A stretch of DNA of 64,000 nucleotides. Source: Rubinisphaera margarita. Lineage in GTDB: Bacteria > Planctomycetota > Planctomycetia > Planctomycetales > Planctomycetaceae. Shown here one piece after another: positions 44,315 through 57,706 of the stretch; within the stretch, counting starts at the first letter, position 1; each line of letters starts with the position of its first letter. Made by a program: the position numbers and the translations under genes. Below the pieces are notes generated by a model, which saw nothing but the letters and a program-made list of their open reading frames with translations, was not told the DNA's origin and ran no database searches. Where the stretch lies: positions 1 to 64,000 of the forward strand of contig NZ_JAKFGB010000012.1 in the NCBI RefSeq assembly GCF_022267515.1. The letters are read 5' to 3'.

Positions 44315-45271
44315 TCAGCTGTGGACAGCCTCGCTGGGAGACCGCTTCATCCGGCTGGCGTCGGGCGACGTCATCTTGCAGAGAGAAAGCCGCCGTCCGC
44401 CGTCGGAGAAGACGCACATGTCCATGAACTCGCGGATCAATAACAAACCTCGGCCGCTTGGGATCGACAGATTCTCTTCCTCGCGAGGATCAGCGACCGC
44501 GGTAAAGTCGAAGCCGGGACCCTCGTCAATCAGTTCCGCTTCGAACCGGCTGCCGGTAATTTTGAACTCGATCTGGACGTGGCGGTCTCCATACTCGGTA
44601 GATCGCGACCGTTCGGCGATGAGCGCGTAGTAGTCATCGAGCGAATCATTGCGGATGTCGGAGCTGATCTCCAGGTTTCCGTGAATGATGCTGTTCAGGA
44701 CTGCTTCTTCGACGGCGATCAAAATGCGACCGCGAGTGCGGCGATCGATCTGAGAGCCACGAATGAGAGAAGCCTTCAGTTCTTCGATGAGAGAAGGGAC
44801 GACGCTTGTATCGCTCGGCAACCGATAACGGAATTCGCAGTGTTCCAGATGAGTCTTCAGCACTTCCTGCTTCTGCTTGCGGAAGATCGAGTGTTCGACG
44901 GCGTCGAGAGCTTCGCCCAGATGCACGCGGATGTTGATCTTCGAGACGTAACTGGTCGCACCTCGGCGCAAGGCATCGATGGCGGACTGCTCGTCTCCTT
45001 TTCCTGTTACGGCGATGACCGGAATATGCAGATCCGCCTGTTCGATGGCGGAAATGAGTTCCAATCCGTTTTCCAGGCGGCGACTTTCACCAATCAGCTC
45101 CACATCAGTCAGCGCATAGTCGAAATTCTTCTCGCCGATCAGGCGGACAGCTTCTTCGAGAGTCGTTGCCGTCGTGATTTCAACATTGCCCCGCTTCTGC
45201 AGCATCAACTGCATCACCTTGAGCCAGGACGTGTCATCATCAATCACGAGAACGCGAAAGGGAGTTTTCAT
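44315..45271 (-). CDS. response regulator fused to an anti-sigma-type ATPase domain
   Basis: The 318-residue protein has a receiver domain (about 1-125; LVIDDD, phospho-acceptor D56 in LTDVELIGE, K near residue 110). Its GHKL ATPase domain (about 150-310) is of the RsbW/SpoIIAB type, with VEEAVLNSIIHGN, DEGPGFD and GRGLLLIREFMD. This arrangement is known from phosphorylation-gated partner-switching modules, where the ATPase controls an anti-anti-sigma factor. No anti-anti-sigma (STAS) gene is in the window. It is the first gene of the kinase operon. Confidence 0.87.
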   Translation of the reverse strand: MKTPFRVLVIDDDTSWLKVMQLMLQKRGNVEITTATTLEEAVRLIGEKNFDYALTDVELIGESRRLENGLELISAIEQADLHIPVIAVTGKGDEQSAIDALRRGATSYVSKINIRVHLGEALDAVEHSIFRKQKQEVLKTHLEHCEFRYRLPSDTSVVPSLIEELKASLIRGSQIDRRTRGRILIAVEEAVLNSIIHGNLEISSDIRNDSLDDYYALIAERSRSTEYGDRHVQIEFKITGSRFEAELIDEGPGFDFTAVADPREEENLSIPSGRGLLLIREFMDMCVFSDGGRRLSLCKMTSPDASRMKRSPSEAVHS

Positions 45272-45740
45272 GGTGGAGTACCTCGTTCGTAGACTTCGTA
45301 GAATAGAATCAGCGGCTCATGCATATCGCAGCCGCAAAGTGACCCCTCCCGCTTCACTGCCAGAGGCCGAGAAAACGAGGCAGGGCACAGGGAGAAAGGA
45401 AACAGCGTAGAGTGTCAGGGCCCACCAGCAGACACTCGCCAATACGCGTCCCAGCAGGGTGAAGAATCACAGTTGAGAGAAGTCGAAGAAAGCTGGTCGC
45501 GTAATCAATATGTCGTCATTTCGCGATATAATGTCGGGCCAATCCGTCGAAAGCCTGCCTGGCTACGGATATTTACTGAGCGAATTGAACGAATTCTTTC
45601 AAGTGGATCAATCCGACCTGAACATTGTGTGAACAATTCACAAGTTGGCGACTTTGGGCCGGGAAGTCAGGATCCCGACGTATTCCTGACTTTTGATGGG
45701 ATTTCTGTTAACCCCCGCCTTAATCCTGGAATATGCACAT
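45272..45740. other. divergent intergenic region
   Basis: This stretch separates the minus-strand kinase operon from the plus-strand sigma factor. I see no gene in it; the one open frame (45473-45766) overlaps the sigma start and lacks a binding site. It should hold both promoters. Confidence 0.4.
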
Positions 45741-46274
45741 ATGAGCGAGCCCACTTCCCAGCCTGAAGCCCAATTCGTCGCCGAGCTGACCGCGTGTCAG
45801 TTGCCGCTGACGCTTTACATACGGTCGCTGCTTCCCGGCGATTCGGGTGCGGGCGATGTGGCTCAGCAAACCAATGCCAAGATCTGGGAGAAGCGGGACG
45901 AATTCGAGCCGGGCACCAATTTCAAGGCCTGGGCCTTCGCCATCGCTCGCTACGAAGTCCTGAACTACCGCAAACAACAGGCTCGCGACGCCCGGTTCGT
46001 CTTCAGCCAGGAGCTGGAACAGACCATCGCGTCGGAGATCGAAGATACAGACGATCTTGAAGAACGTCAGGAAGCTCTGCGGCTCTGCCTGCAGGAATTG
46101 CGTCCGCGAGATCGCGAACTGCTCGTGAGTCGTTACGCCAGCTCTGCGACGTTGGCGGAATACGCGGAAGTCGTCGGCCGGAGTGTCGGCGGACTCAAAG
46201 TGACGCTGCATCGGCTGCGGACCGCGCTTCTGGAATGTATGAAACGTCGCCTCAGCAAGTGGGGGACTGCCTGA
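45741..46274 (+). CDS. ECF-type RNA polymerase sigma factor
   Basis: The 177-residue protein has region 2 (about 20-90; GDVAQQTNAKIWEKRDEF and FKAWAFAIARYEVLNYRKQQ) and region 4 (about 115-170; LAEYAEVVGRSVGGLKVTLHRLR). It is of the same planctomycete/verrucomicrobial type as the factor at 932-1453. ATG 45741 is preferred because the conserved region begins soon after; the frame is open from 45693. Its TGA overlaps the ATG of the FecR-like gene. It probably governs the PSD1/DUF1501 module that follows. Confidence 0.9.
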   Translation: MSEPTSQPEAQFVAELTACQLPLTLYIRSLLPGDSGAGDVAQQTNAKIWEKRDEFEPGTNFKAWAFAIARYEVLNYRKQQARDARFVFSQELEQTIASEIEDTDDLEERQEALRLCLQELRPRDRELLVSRYASSATLAEYAEVVGRSVGGLKVTLHRLRTALLECMKRRLSKWGTA

Positions 46275-47899
46275 TGAAGAACACAGAACTCCGACAACTG
46301 ATCGACGCGGCTCTCGAAGGCCAGATTTCGGAAGCGGACTTTCTCCGTCTCGAAGCCGAACTGAGCGTCGATCCGGAAGCTCGGCAGGAATACTACGATC
46401 GCATTCTGCTGACGCAGCTCCTCGCCGCAGAAGCCGGCGAACAGAATGGCGAACAGCAGGCTCCGACTCCGACAACACGGGCCCGAGTCGCCGTCCGTCA
46501 CTGGCGGTGGGCCTTTGCGGGAATGGCTTCGGTTTGCGCCGCTCTCCTGGCTGTCATGATTGCCCAGCGACCGGATGCTCCCGTGATTATCGGGCAGCCA
46601 CGAGTCGCTGAGGCACAGGGCGAAACCGGTGAGCAGCGAGAACAGGAATCATCCGGATATGCGATTGTCTCCGGTCAGGTCGATCCGATCTGGGCCGATG
46701 AGACAACTCTGGCTCACGGAAGCATGGTGCCGCCGGGCGAACTGCATCTTCAGAGCGGGGTGGCTCAGTTCGAACTGTTCAGCGGCGTCACGCTGGTTGT
46801 CGAAGGCGAAGCCCGCTTCTCAATTCTGTCTCCCATGGAAGTCCTGGTGACACAGGGCAAAGTGCGGGCACGAGTTCCGGAGCCTGCTCAGGGTTTCCGC
46901 GTTCTGACCGACGCCGGCGAAGTCGTCGATCTCGGAACTGAATTCGCCGTCGATGTGACAGCCGAAGGCTCCGAAGTCCACGTTCTCGATGGCGAAATTG
47001 ACTGGCATCCGCGCGGTCTTCCGGCTCAACGTCTGGAGCAGGGGGATGCGACTCGCCTGGCAGGCGGTGTCGAAGTGCCGATCGCAGCGAATTCCTCCCG
47101 ATTCGTCGGTCCCGAAGAGCTGCAACAACGGCTGAAGAATCGAGCCGAGACGCGTATTTCCCAGTGGGAAGCAACGACTCGCGAACTGGCTGAAGATCCC
47201 GAGCTGATCGCCCATTATCAGATGTCCTCGTCTCGCCGACGGCTGGAGAATCTGGCTGAAGCGACGCGGGAACCGGCCAGTGAAGGGGCGGTCGTGGCGG
47301 CTGCTCCGGCAGCGGATCGTTGGGGACGTCCTGCCCAGGCCCTCGATTTCAGTCCGGCTGGCAGCCGCGTGCGGGTTCATGTTCCCGGCGAATATCAGAA
47401 TCTGACCATGATCTGCTGGGTGAAGATCAACAGCCTCGACCGCTGGTACAACTCGCTGTTCCTGACCGATGGTCATGAACTCGGCGAGCCACACTGGCAG
47501 ATTATGGACGACGGTCGCCTGTTCTTTTCCGTCAAAAAATACGAGCCGCCTTTTGAAAAAGGCATGCAAGATAAACACATCTTCTACTCACCGAAATTCT
47601 GGGACACGTCGTTGAGTGGTCGCTGGCTGATGCTGGCCACCGTTTACGACGGAACTCAGAAGCAGGTCACGCATTATCTGAACGGTTCGATCCTGAACCG
47701 TGAAGAGATTCCTGAAGAGTACCTGGTCGACAAGATTCACATTGGCGACGCCTCGTTGTGTAACTGGGGCCTGCCGAGCCGAAATCAACCGCGATTTGCG
47801 ATTCGGAACCTGAACGGTTCGCTCGACGAATTCATGTTGTTCAGCGAGCCACTTTCCGAACAGGACATCCAGCAACTCTACGACGTCGGCAAACCCTGA
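46274..47899 (+). CDS. FecR-like membrane protein with LamG domain
   Basis: The 541-residue protein has a cytoplasmic N-terminus (about 1-75; LRQLIDAALEGQISEADFLRLEAEL, an anti-sigma-like helical region). One membrane segment follows (about 84-105), then a FecR domain (about 140-260; VLTDAGEVVDLGTEFAVDV and VHVLDGEIDW). A C-terminal LamG/concanavalin-like domain spans about 340-540 (MICWVKINSLDRWYNSLFL). It matches the planctomycete pattern of sigma factor followed by FecR-LamG protein. It would bind the sigma factor inside and a glycan or glycoprotein outside. Coupled to the sigma gene by overlapping stop and start. Confidence 0.9.
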   Translation: MKNTELRQLIDAALEGQISEADFLRLEAELSVDPEARQEYYDRILLTQLLAAEAGEQNGEQQAPTPTTRARVAVRHWRWAFAGMASVCAALLAVMIAQRPDAPVIIGQPRVAEAQGETGEQREQESSGYAIVSGQVDPIWADETTLAHGSMVPPGELHLQSGVAQFELFSGVTLVVEGEARFSILSPMEVLVTQGKVRARVPEPAQGFRVLTDAGEVVDLGTEFAVDVTAEGSEVHVLDGEIDWHPRGLPAQRLEQGDATRLAGGVEVPIAANSSRFVGPEELQQRLKNRAETRISQWEATTRELAEDPELIAHYQMSSSRRRLENLAEATREPASEGAVVAAAPAADRWGRPAQALDFSPAGSRVRVHVPGEYQNLTMICWVKINSLDRWYNSLFLTDGHELGEPHWQIMDDGRLFFSVKKYEPPFEKGMQDKHIFYSPKFWDTSLSGRWLMLATVYDGTQKQVTHYLNGSILNREEIPEEYLVDKIHIGDASLCNWGLPSRNQPRFAIRNLNGSLDEFMLFSEPLSEQDIQQLYDVGKP

Positions 47900-47989
47900 C
47901 GTCGCAGAATTCTGGCACACATTCCAGGCACAATCAGAACCGATCAACTGATCCCCGGACACGACACCAAACTCCCGGAGACTCGTTTT

Positions 47990-50860
47990 ATGTCGAAATC
48001 ATCCTTCAAACTCGCGTCCTGCCTCGCACTCATGGCGGGACTGATCTGCTCGACAGCGGTGGCCGAAGAGCATACCGCTGCCGAACGTGAATTCACGCTC
48101 AAGGTCCTGCCGCTTCTCAAGCAGAAGTGTCAGGGCTGCCACGGCGGCGATGCGTCGGACATCAAAGGGGAGTTCAGCGTGCTCGATCGCGAGCATCTGC
48201 TTTCGGGCGGGGAATCGGGCGAAGCAGCCGTGATTCCCGGTCAGCCGGAAGAGGGAACGCTCCTGCCGGCTCTCCGCTGGGAATCCTGGGAGATGCCTCC
48301 GAAGGAGAATGATCGTCTGACTGACGAAGAGATCGCCGTCATTGAACGCTGGATCAAAGCCGGCGCTCCGTGGCCCGATGAAGCGACGCGTCAGAAGATC
48401 AGCGAAGCGGAATGGAACGTCGAGTCGAACGAAGACGGCCGCATGGTTCGCACCAGTGGCGGGACATCGGAAGAATGGACCAACCGTCGCTACGAGCCGA
48501 ACGACCTGTGGGCTTTTGAGCCGGTTCGGGACCGCGAAGACCTTCTGCCGGGTGACCATAATCTGGCCGAATCTATCGATATCTTCATCGAACGGTCGCT
48601 GAGCGAAGCTGACCTCAAACCGACCGAAGAAGCTTCGCCGCGAGCATTGATTCGCCGCGCGACGTTCGATCTGCACGGTCTTCCTCCCACGCCGGAAGAA
48701 GTCGATGCGTTCGAAACCGCCTGGAATATGGATGCCGAGCAGGCCTGGTCCGATCTGATCGATCGACTGCTGGCCAGTCCGCGGTACGGAGAACGATGGG
48801 GCCGGCACTGGCTCGATGTGACCCGCTACGCCGACACCGGCGGAATGTCGAACGATTACGAACGTTCCAACATGTGGCGCTATCGTGATTACGTCATTCG
48901 TGCGTTCAATGAAGACAAGCCGTATAACGAGTTCATCGTGGAGCAGCTGGCTGGAGATGAACTGGCCGATCAATCGGTGCGGGAACGCACGGGGGGATCG
49001 ATCAAAGAGATTCATCAGACGCAGCTCAATGGCGACTACACGCCAGAAGAAGCGGAGATGATTGTCGCGACCGGGTTCCTTCGCCTTGGTCCGTGGGACA
49101 ACGCCATGATCGAGGCTGACGAAGCTCGTCAGATCTATCTCGACGACGTCGTCAACATCACCGGGCAGACGTTCCTCGCTCAAACGCTCCGTTGCTGCAA
49201 ATGTCACGATCATAAGTTTGACCCGATTCCGACCCGGGATTACTACCGGATGTACTCGGCCTTTTCGACGACGCATATGGCCGAGCGTCCCGTCCCGTTG
49301 CTTCCGGAAGAGAATACCGATGAGTTCGAGGCAGGCCGTGCTCACGTGCAGCGGATGCTCGACTTCGCGAAGTCGGAACGCGACAAGCTGATCGACAAAC
49401 AGGAAGCCGCTGCTCGCGTCTGGTTTGAAGAGCGGGGTCTGCCATACAAGGACGAAAATGCCCGGAAAGACCTGCCGGATGAAGAGAAGCCGCCGCGTCA
49501 CGTCGGTCTCGACCACGTCGAGCAGGGGCAGCTTAAGGTCCGCGAACAGGATGTCTGGATCTGGACGCGGCGTCTCGAACGCTACGAGCCGATGGCTCAG
49601 AGCGTGTACAACGCCGAAGCTGCGACGATGGCCTGGAATGGAGCCCGGAAGCTGCGGATTGACCGAAAGACGCAGCCGAAAGAAAAGCTCGTGAACTACA
49701 TCCTGACTGGTGGCGCACTCACCGCCACAGGCGATGAAGTTCTTCCCGGCGTACTCAGTGTGCTGGGGCTTCCGGTGAATGTGTCCGCACCCGATCCGTA
49801 TCTGACGACCAGTTCCGCAGACGGACGCCGTCTCGATCTGGCCCGCTGGATTGCCAATCCGGAGAACGCACTCACAACGCGTTCCATCGTAAACCGAATC
49901 TGGCAGAACCACTTCGGAACCGGACTTGCCGCCAACTCCAATAACTTTGGAGCGAAGGGCGCACGTCCCTCGCATCCGGAATTACTCGATTTCCTGGCCG
50001 ACGACTTTGTCGATCATGGCTGGACGTTCAAGCGGCTGCATCGGGAGATCATGCTTTCCGATGTCTACCGCCGTGGAACCGTTCCCGTCGATGCCGAGAA
50101 GGTGGCCGAAGCCGATCCGAACAATCGGTTGTTGTCCTACTTCCCGCGCCGCCGACTGTCAGCCGAAGAACTCCGCGATGGCATTCTGGCGATCACCGGA
50201 GAACTCGAACACTGCGATGGCGGACTGCCGGTCAAACCGGAGATCAATATGGAAGTGGCTCTGCAGCCTCGGATGATTCAGTTCTCACTCGCCCCGGCTT
50301 ACCAGCCGTCGCCGACTCCGGAACTGCGCAACCGACGGACTGTTTACGCCTATCACGTTCGCGGTCAATCGGACCCGTTCATGGAGCTGTTCAACCAGCC
50401 GAATCCGAACGAGTCGTGCGAACTGCGTGAAACGGCTGCGGTCACGCCGCAGGTCTTCACGCTGCTCAACAGCGACATGATTAACGACCGGGCGATTGCT
50501 CTGGCTCTGCGACTGCAGCGGGAAGAAGAGACGATTGCTGAACAGATCGATCGAGCTTTCCGGCTCGTCTTCGGGCGGCACGCTTCCACTCAGGAGAAGG
50601 ACTGGATGACTTCCTATGTGACCGACATGCAGAAGTATCACGAAGGGATCTCGCCGGAACCGGTGGAGTATCCGACAGAGATTACTCGATCGCTGGTCGA
50701 GGAATTCTCCGGGGAGCCGTTCAAGTACACCGAGATTCTCCCGGTCTTCGAACGCTACGAAGCCGATCCCAAGGCGGCTGATGTTTCTCCAGAAACCCGG
50801 GCGCTGACCGATTTCTGTCTACTGCTGTTGAACACGAACGAATTCATGTACGTCGAATAG
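47990..50860 (+). CDS. PSD1-type multi-domain cytochrome-like protein (DUF1549/DUF1553)
   Basis: The 956-residue protein has a signal peptide (about 1-25) and a planctomycete cytochrome domain with CQGCH (about residues 43-47). DUF1549 follows (about 190-400; RRATFDLHGLPPTPEEVDAF, YGERWGRHWLDVTRYADTGG), then a central linker and DUF1553 (about 620-880; RLDLARWIANPENALTTRSIVNRIW, PRRRLSAEELRDGILAITGE). The second haem-like motif CKCHDHKFDPIPTRDYY lies at about 399-415. This is the standard PSD1 architecture. Activity is unknown; co-occurrence with DUF1501 is nearly universal and is seen here. Confidence 0.92.
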   Translation: MSKSSFKLASCLALMAGLICSTAVAEEHTAAEREFTLKVLPLLKQKCQGCHGGDASDIKGEFSVLDREHLLSGGESGEAAVIPGQPEEGTLLPALRWESWEMPPKENDRLTDEEIAVIERWIKAGAPWPDEATRQKISEAEWNVESNEDGRMVRTSGGTSEEWTNRRYEPNDLWAFEPVRDREDLLPGDHNLAESIDIFIERSLSEADLKPTEEASPRALIRRATFDLHGLPPTPEEVDAFETAWNMDAEQAWSDLIDRLLASPRYGERWGRHWLDVTRYADTGGMSNDYERSNMWRYRDYVIRAFNEDKPYNEFIVEQLAGDELADQSVRERTGGSIKEIHQTQLNGDYTPEEAEMIVATGFLRLGPWDNAMIEADEARQIYLDDVVNITGQTFLAQTLRCCKCHDHKFDPIPTRDYYRMYSAFSTTHMAERPVPLLPEENTDEFEAGRAHVQRMLDFAKSERDKLIDKQEAAARVWFEERGLPYKDENARKDLPDEEKPPRHVGLDHVEQGQLKVREQDVWIWTRRLERYEPMAQSVYNAEAATMAWNGARKLRIDRKTQPKEKLVNYILTGGALTATGDEVLPGVLSVLGLPVNVSAPDPYLTTSSADGRRLDLARWIANPENALTTRSIVNRIWQNHFGTGLAANSNNFGAKGARPSHPELLDFLADDFVDHGWTFKRLHREIMLSDVYRRGTVPVDAEKVAEADPNNRLLSYFPRRRLSAEELRDGILAITGELEHCDGGLPVKPEINMEVALQPRMIQFSLAPAYQPSPTPELRNRRTVYAYHVRGQSDPFMELFNQPNPNESCELRETAAVTPQVFTLLNSDMINDRAIALALRLQREEETIAEQIDRAFRLVFGRHASTQEKDWMTSYVTDMQKYHEGISPEPVEYPTEITRSLVEEFSGEPFKYTEILPVFERYEADPKAADVSPETRALTDFCLLLLNTNEFMYVE

Positions 50861-50883
50861 AAGCCTGGAGCAGTTGACTCAGG

Positions 50884-50903
50884 GACGCGGTTCCATCCGC
50901 GTC
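50884..50903 (+). other. hairpin between the PSD1 and DUF1501 genes
   Basis: Perfect seven-base arms GACGCGG and CCGCGTC surround the loop TTCCAT, 24 bases after the PSD1 stop. No T-run follows, so it is more likely an mRNA-processing or stabilising structure than a terminator. Confidence 0.4.
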
Positions 50904-50937
50904 ACCTGGGCTGTTCTGGGAAACAAGCCGCACAATT

Positions 50938-50965
50938 GCGGACATATGGTAGAGCGATTCGCTCC
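50938..50965 (-). repeat. 28-base dispersed repeat, copy A
   Basis: Read on the minus strand, this segment matches 60956-60983 (plus strand) at 25 of 28 positions. It contains the short palindrome GAGCGAATCGCTC followed by TACCATATGTCCGC. It sits 22 bases upstream of the DUF1501 start. Confidence 0.6.
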
Positions 50966-50986
50966 AGGACCAGAAAGGACTATGTC

Positions 50987-52384
<1,398 letters not shown>

Positions 52385-52402
52385 CCGAAGCATGAGACGA
52401 AA

Positions 52403-52428
52403 GGCGTCCCCCACGGGACGCCTTTTTT
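52403..52428 (+). terminator. Rho-independent terminator of the PSD1/DUF1501 operon
   Basis: A perfect eight-base stem GGCGTCCC/GGGACGCC around CCAC is followed by six T residues, starting 19 bases after the DUF1501 stop. This is the clearest intrinsic terminator in the window. Confidence 0.92.
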
Positions 52429-52449
52429 ATGCGCCTGTCCGGAGAATTT

Positions 52450-52582
52450 CCCAACCCGAAGCGTGAGCGAGGGCCGCATGTGAAATCGCCCTCACTGACG
52501 CTTTGGGTTGGGATTGGATTCTCAACGGGCGCATGGAAAAAGCGTCAGCCGGGCGAACTGCTCGTGCTGACGCTTTGGTTTT
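52450..52582. repeat. two REP-like inverted repeats
   Basis: The first element (52450-52512) has arms CCCAACCCGAAGCGTGAGCG and its near complement ending in GACGCTTTGGGTTGGG. The second (52537-52582) pairs AAAAAGCGTCAGC with GCTGACGCTTTGGTTTT. Both share the core AGCGT(C/G)AG...CTGACGCTTT. They lie between convergent genes and may act as bidirectional terminators or mobile REP-type elements. Confidence 0.6.
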
Positions 52583-52602
52583 CTGGGCGATGTCGCCGGG
52601 GC

Positions 52603-54276
<1,674 letters not shown>

Positions 54277-54334
54277 CAAACACTTCTCCCGATTGAAAAC
54301 GATTCACTCACGAGCAGGGGCCACACTTGACCTC

Positions 54335-55609
<1,275 letters not shown>

Positions 55610-55707
55610 TGATCGTTATCTTTCTCTAGTCGATAAAGTTCTGGTGATGATTCGGAAGACGTGTGCCAGCGGAAGCGAAGTCTTTCGGTCCGGCGGCACG
55701 GCCAGGA

Positions 55708-56619
55708 TCAATCGGCGGCGTCCTGCTTCACGAGCTGATAAACGCGGATCCAATCGACCCACATGATGGACTTGGTGGTGTCGGCAAGCTCTTCGTCGGT
55801 CGGGGTGATGCCTTCGTCCGATCGCCAGTCCTGATCTTCACTGTCGATGATCAGGTGCATCGGTTTGCTCAGACCCGTTCCGTCCGTGTATCCCAACGGA
55901 TCGATCCTGGATTCGCCGGAGACGGTTCGTACGAGTTTGCCATCGACGTAGTACTCAAGATGCCACGGGGCGCGCCAGTAGACTCCAACGCGGTGGAAGT
56001 CCTGCTGCCAGTTCGTGCCGTCGTTGTACCAGCTACCCGGATCGGTCGGCTGGTAATCCTGAAATGGCTTGCGAATGAAAACGTGATGACTCAGGTGCAG
56101 CCGCTTCGCCGCCCAGCCCTCAGTCGGTCGTTGACTGCCATAGGCTTCGACGATGTCGATCTCCTGTGTCGAATCGCCGCTGAGCATCCAGACGGCGGAC
56201 GCGAGAACGAGTCCGTTCAGCTTCACCTTCGCTTCCACAAACAGCGGATAGACGAACGTCTCTTTCGAGGAAATCGCGCCGGTGTAGACCTTGTCCGTCC
56301 CCGGCTTGCGACTCGCATGAATCCCAAGATGCCCGTCTTTGACGTAGGAATGCCCCGGATTGAACTCGGTCTTTCCCGGGCCGAGCCACGGATTGATGAA
56401 CGAGTCTTTCCATCGTCGCGTGAACTCGGCTGGTTTGTCTGTCGGAGGAGCTTCGTAGTTGAAGTCATCCGAGACGGGGTGCAGCTTCCAGGTGTATCCA
56501 TCGCCAGCGGAGACAGGCACTTCGATCGCATCCCAGTCCGCTGCTTCTGTTGGGGAGCAGATGAGACAGAGAAACGCCGTTGTTGTTGCCTGGAGCAAGA
56601 GCGCTTTGACCAGGGACAT
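55708..56619 (-). CDS. exported GH16-family glycoside hydrolase
   Basis: The 303-residue protein has a signal peptide (about 1-26) and a single GH16 beta-sandwich domain. The catalytic motif is TQEIDIVEAYG, with E153 as nucleophile, D155 and E158 as acid/base. The layout (WKDSFINPWLGPGKTEF, YTGAISSKETFVYPLFVEAKVKLNG) resembles beta-agarases and porphyranases more than laminarinases. It would cut a galactan outside the cytoplasm. The neighbouring sulfatase and dehydrogenases fit degradation of a sulfated galactan such as agar or porphyran. The substrate is inference. Confidence 0.88.
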   Translation of the reverse strand: MSLVKALLLQATTTAFLCLICSPTEAADWDAIEVPVSAGDGYTWKLHPVSDDFNYEAPPTDKPAEFTRRWKDSFINPWLGPGKTEFNPGHSYVKDGHLGIHASRKPGTDKVYTGAISSKETFVYPLFVEAKVKLNGLVLASAVWMLSGDSTQEIDIVEAYGSQRPTEGWAAKRLHLSHHVFIRKPFQDYQPTDPGSWYNDGTNWQQDFHRVGVYWRAPWHLEYYVDGKLVRTVSGESRIDPLGYTDGTGLSKPMHLIIDSEDQDWRSDEGITPTDEELADTTKSIMWVDWIRVYQLVKQDAAD

Positions 56620-56680
56620 GCTTGAACTCTTCCAGCGTGAATAGTGAGAGGAGCGTTGTGGTGCGGACCTCTCGAATCGG

Positions 56681-57706
56681 TTACGTGACTTCGATGATCG
56701 CCTTGATGACGCCGGTTTCGGGCCGCGTGAATTGCTCGAACTCGTCGATCACGGTGTCGAATGTCGTTCGGTGCGTGATCCACGGATCGGTGTCGATGGT
56801 GCCATCTTCGATCAGATTGATGATGCGGGTGAAATCGCCCGGCATCGCGTTTCGGCTCCCTTTGAGAGTCAGTTCCGGACGGTGCATGACCGGGTGAGTG
56901 AAGCTGATCTCACCAGTAGTGATGCCGACGTAAACCAGCGTGCCGGTGTGAGCACAGTAGGTCAGGGCTTTCGACATCGAGCCGTTGTGTCCGGTGGCGT
57001 CGATCACGACCGCGTACTTGTCGCCGCCAGTGATCTTTGCGATCTCTTCGTCCTCACTGCCGTCGTCACGGAACGCGATGGTGTGGGGAACGCCGTACGT
57101 TTCCCGGCAGAAGTCGAGTCGCGATTCGACCATGTCCATGACGGTAATCGTTGCACCGGTGAGGCGGACGAATTCGAGAGCAGCCAGGCCGATCGGACCG
57201 GCTCCGATGATCAGCACGTGATCACCTTCCTGCGAATCGCCGCGATCGCAGGCATGGCAGCCGATCGCCAGCGTTTCAACCAGAGCGAGCTGCTCATAGG
57301 ACAGCTTCTTCGACGGATGCAGCTTCTCGGCTCGAATGAGGAACTTCTCGCAAAGGCCGCCATCGACCATCACGCCGATTACGTTCAGATTCTCGCAGCA
57401 GTTGCCATTCCCTTTGCGACAGGCATAACAGGTGCCGCAGTTCATGTAGGGTTCAACGCTGCAGCGGTCGCCGACGGAAACATTCTCGACATCCGGGCCG
57501 ACTTCCAGCACTTCCACGCCCAGTTCATGACCGGGAATGCGGGGGTAGCGGAAGAACGGCATTTTGCCGAGGTAGCCGCCGTAATCGGTGCCGCAGATGC
57601 CCATGCGATGGGTTCGCACGAGGACCTGGCCCGGACCGGGGGAGCCGGGTTCGTCGATGTCGATGTGCTGAAAATTGCGGGGTTCGTGAAGTTGGATCGC
57701 TTTCAT
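56681..57706 (-). CDS. zinc-dependent alcohol/sugar dehydrogenase
   Basis: The 341-residue protein is a medium-chain dehydrogenase. The catalytic zinc site is C38 (GICGTD), H60 and E61 (PGHELG). The structural zinc site is C90, C93, C96 and C103 or C104 (NCGTCYACRKGNGNCC). The cofactor fold has VLIIGAGPIGLAALE. It resembles threonine/sorbitol dehydrogenases and uronate reductases acting on sugar alcohols or acids. Its start overlaps the stop of the aldo/keto reductase gene (ATGA), so they are coupled. It probably oxidises or reduces a monosaccharide released by the GH16/sulfatase pair. Confidence 0.9.
   Translation of the reverse strand: MKAIQLHEPRNFQHIDIDEPGSPGPGQVLVRTHRMGICGTDYGGYLGKMPFFRYPRIPGHELGVEVLEVGPDVENVSVGDRCSVEPYMNCGTCYACRKGNGNCCENLNVIGVMVDGGLCEKFLIRAEKLHPSKKLSYEQLALVETLAIGCHACDRGDSQEGDHVLIIGAGPIGLAALEFVRLTGATITVMDMVESRLDFCRETYGVPHTIAFRDDGSEDEEIAKITGGDKYAVVIDATGHNGSMSKALTYCAHTGTLVYVGITTGEISFTHPVMHRPELTLKGSRNAMPGDFTRIINLIEDGTIDTDPWITHRTTFDTVIDEFEQFTRPETGVIKAIIEVT

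Noticed and set aside
47999..49975. 658-codon minus-strand frame opposite the PSD1 gene
   Set aside because: The plus strand encodes all PSD1 domains; the opposite frame has no family features.
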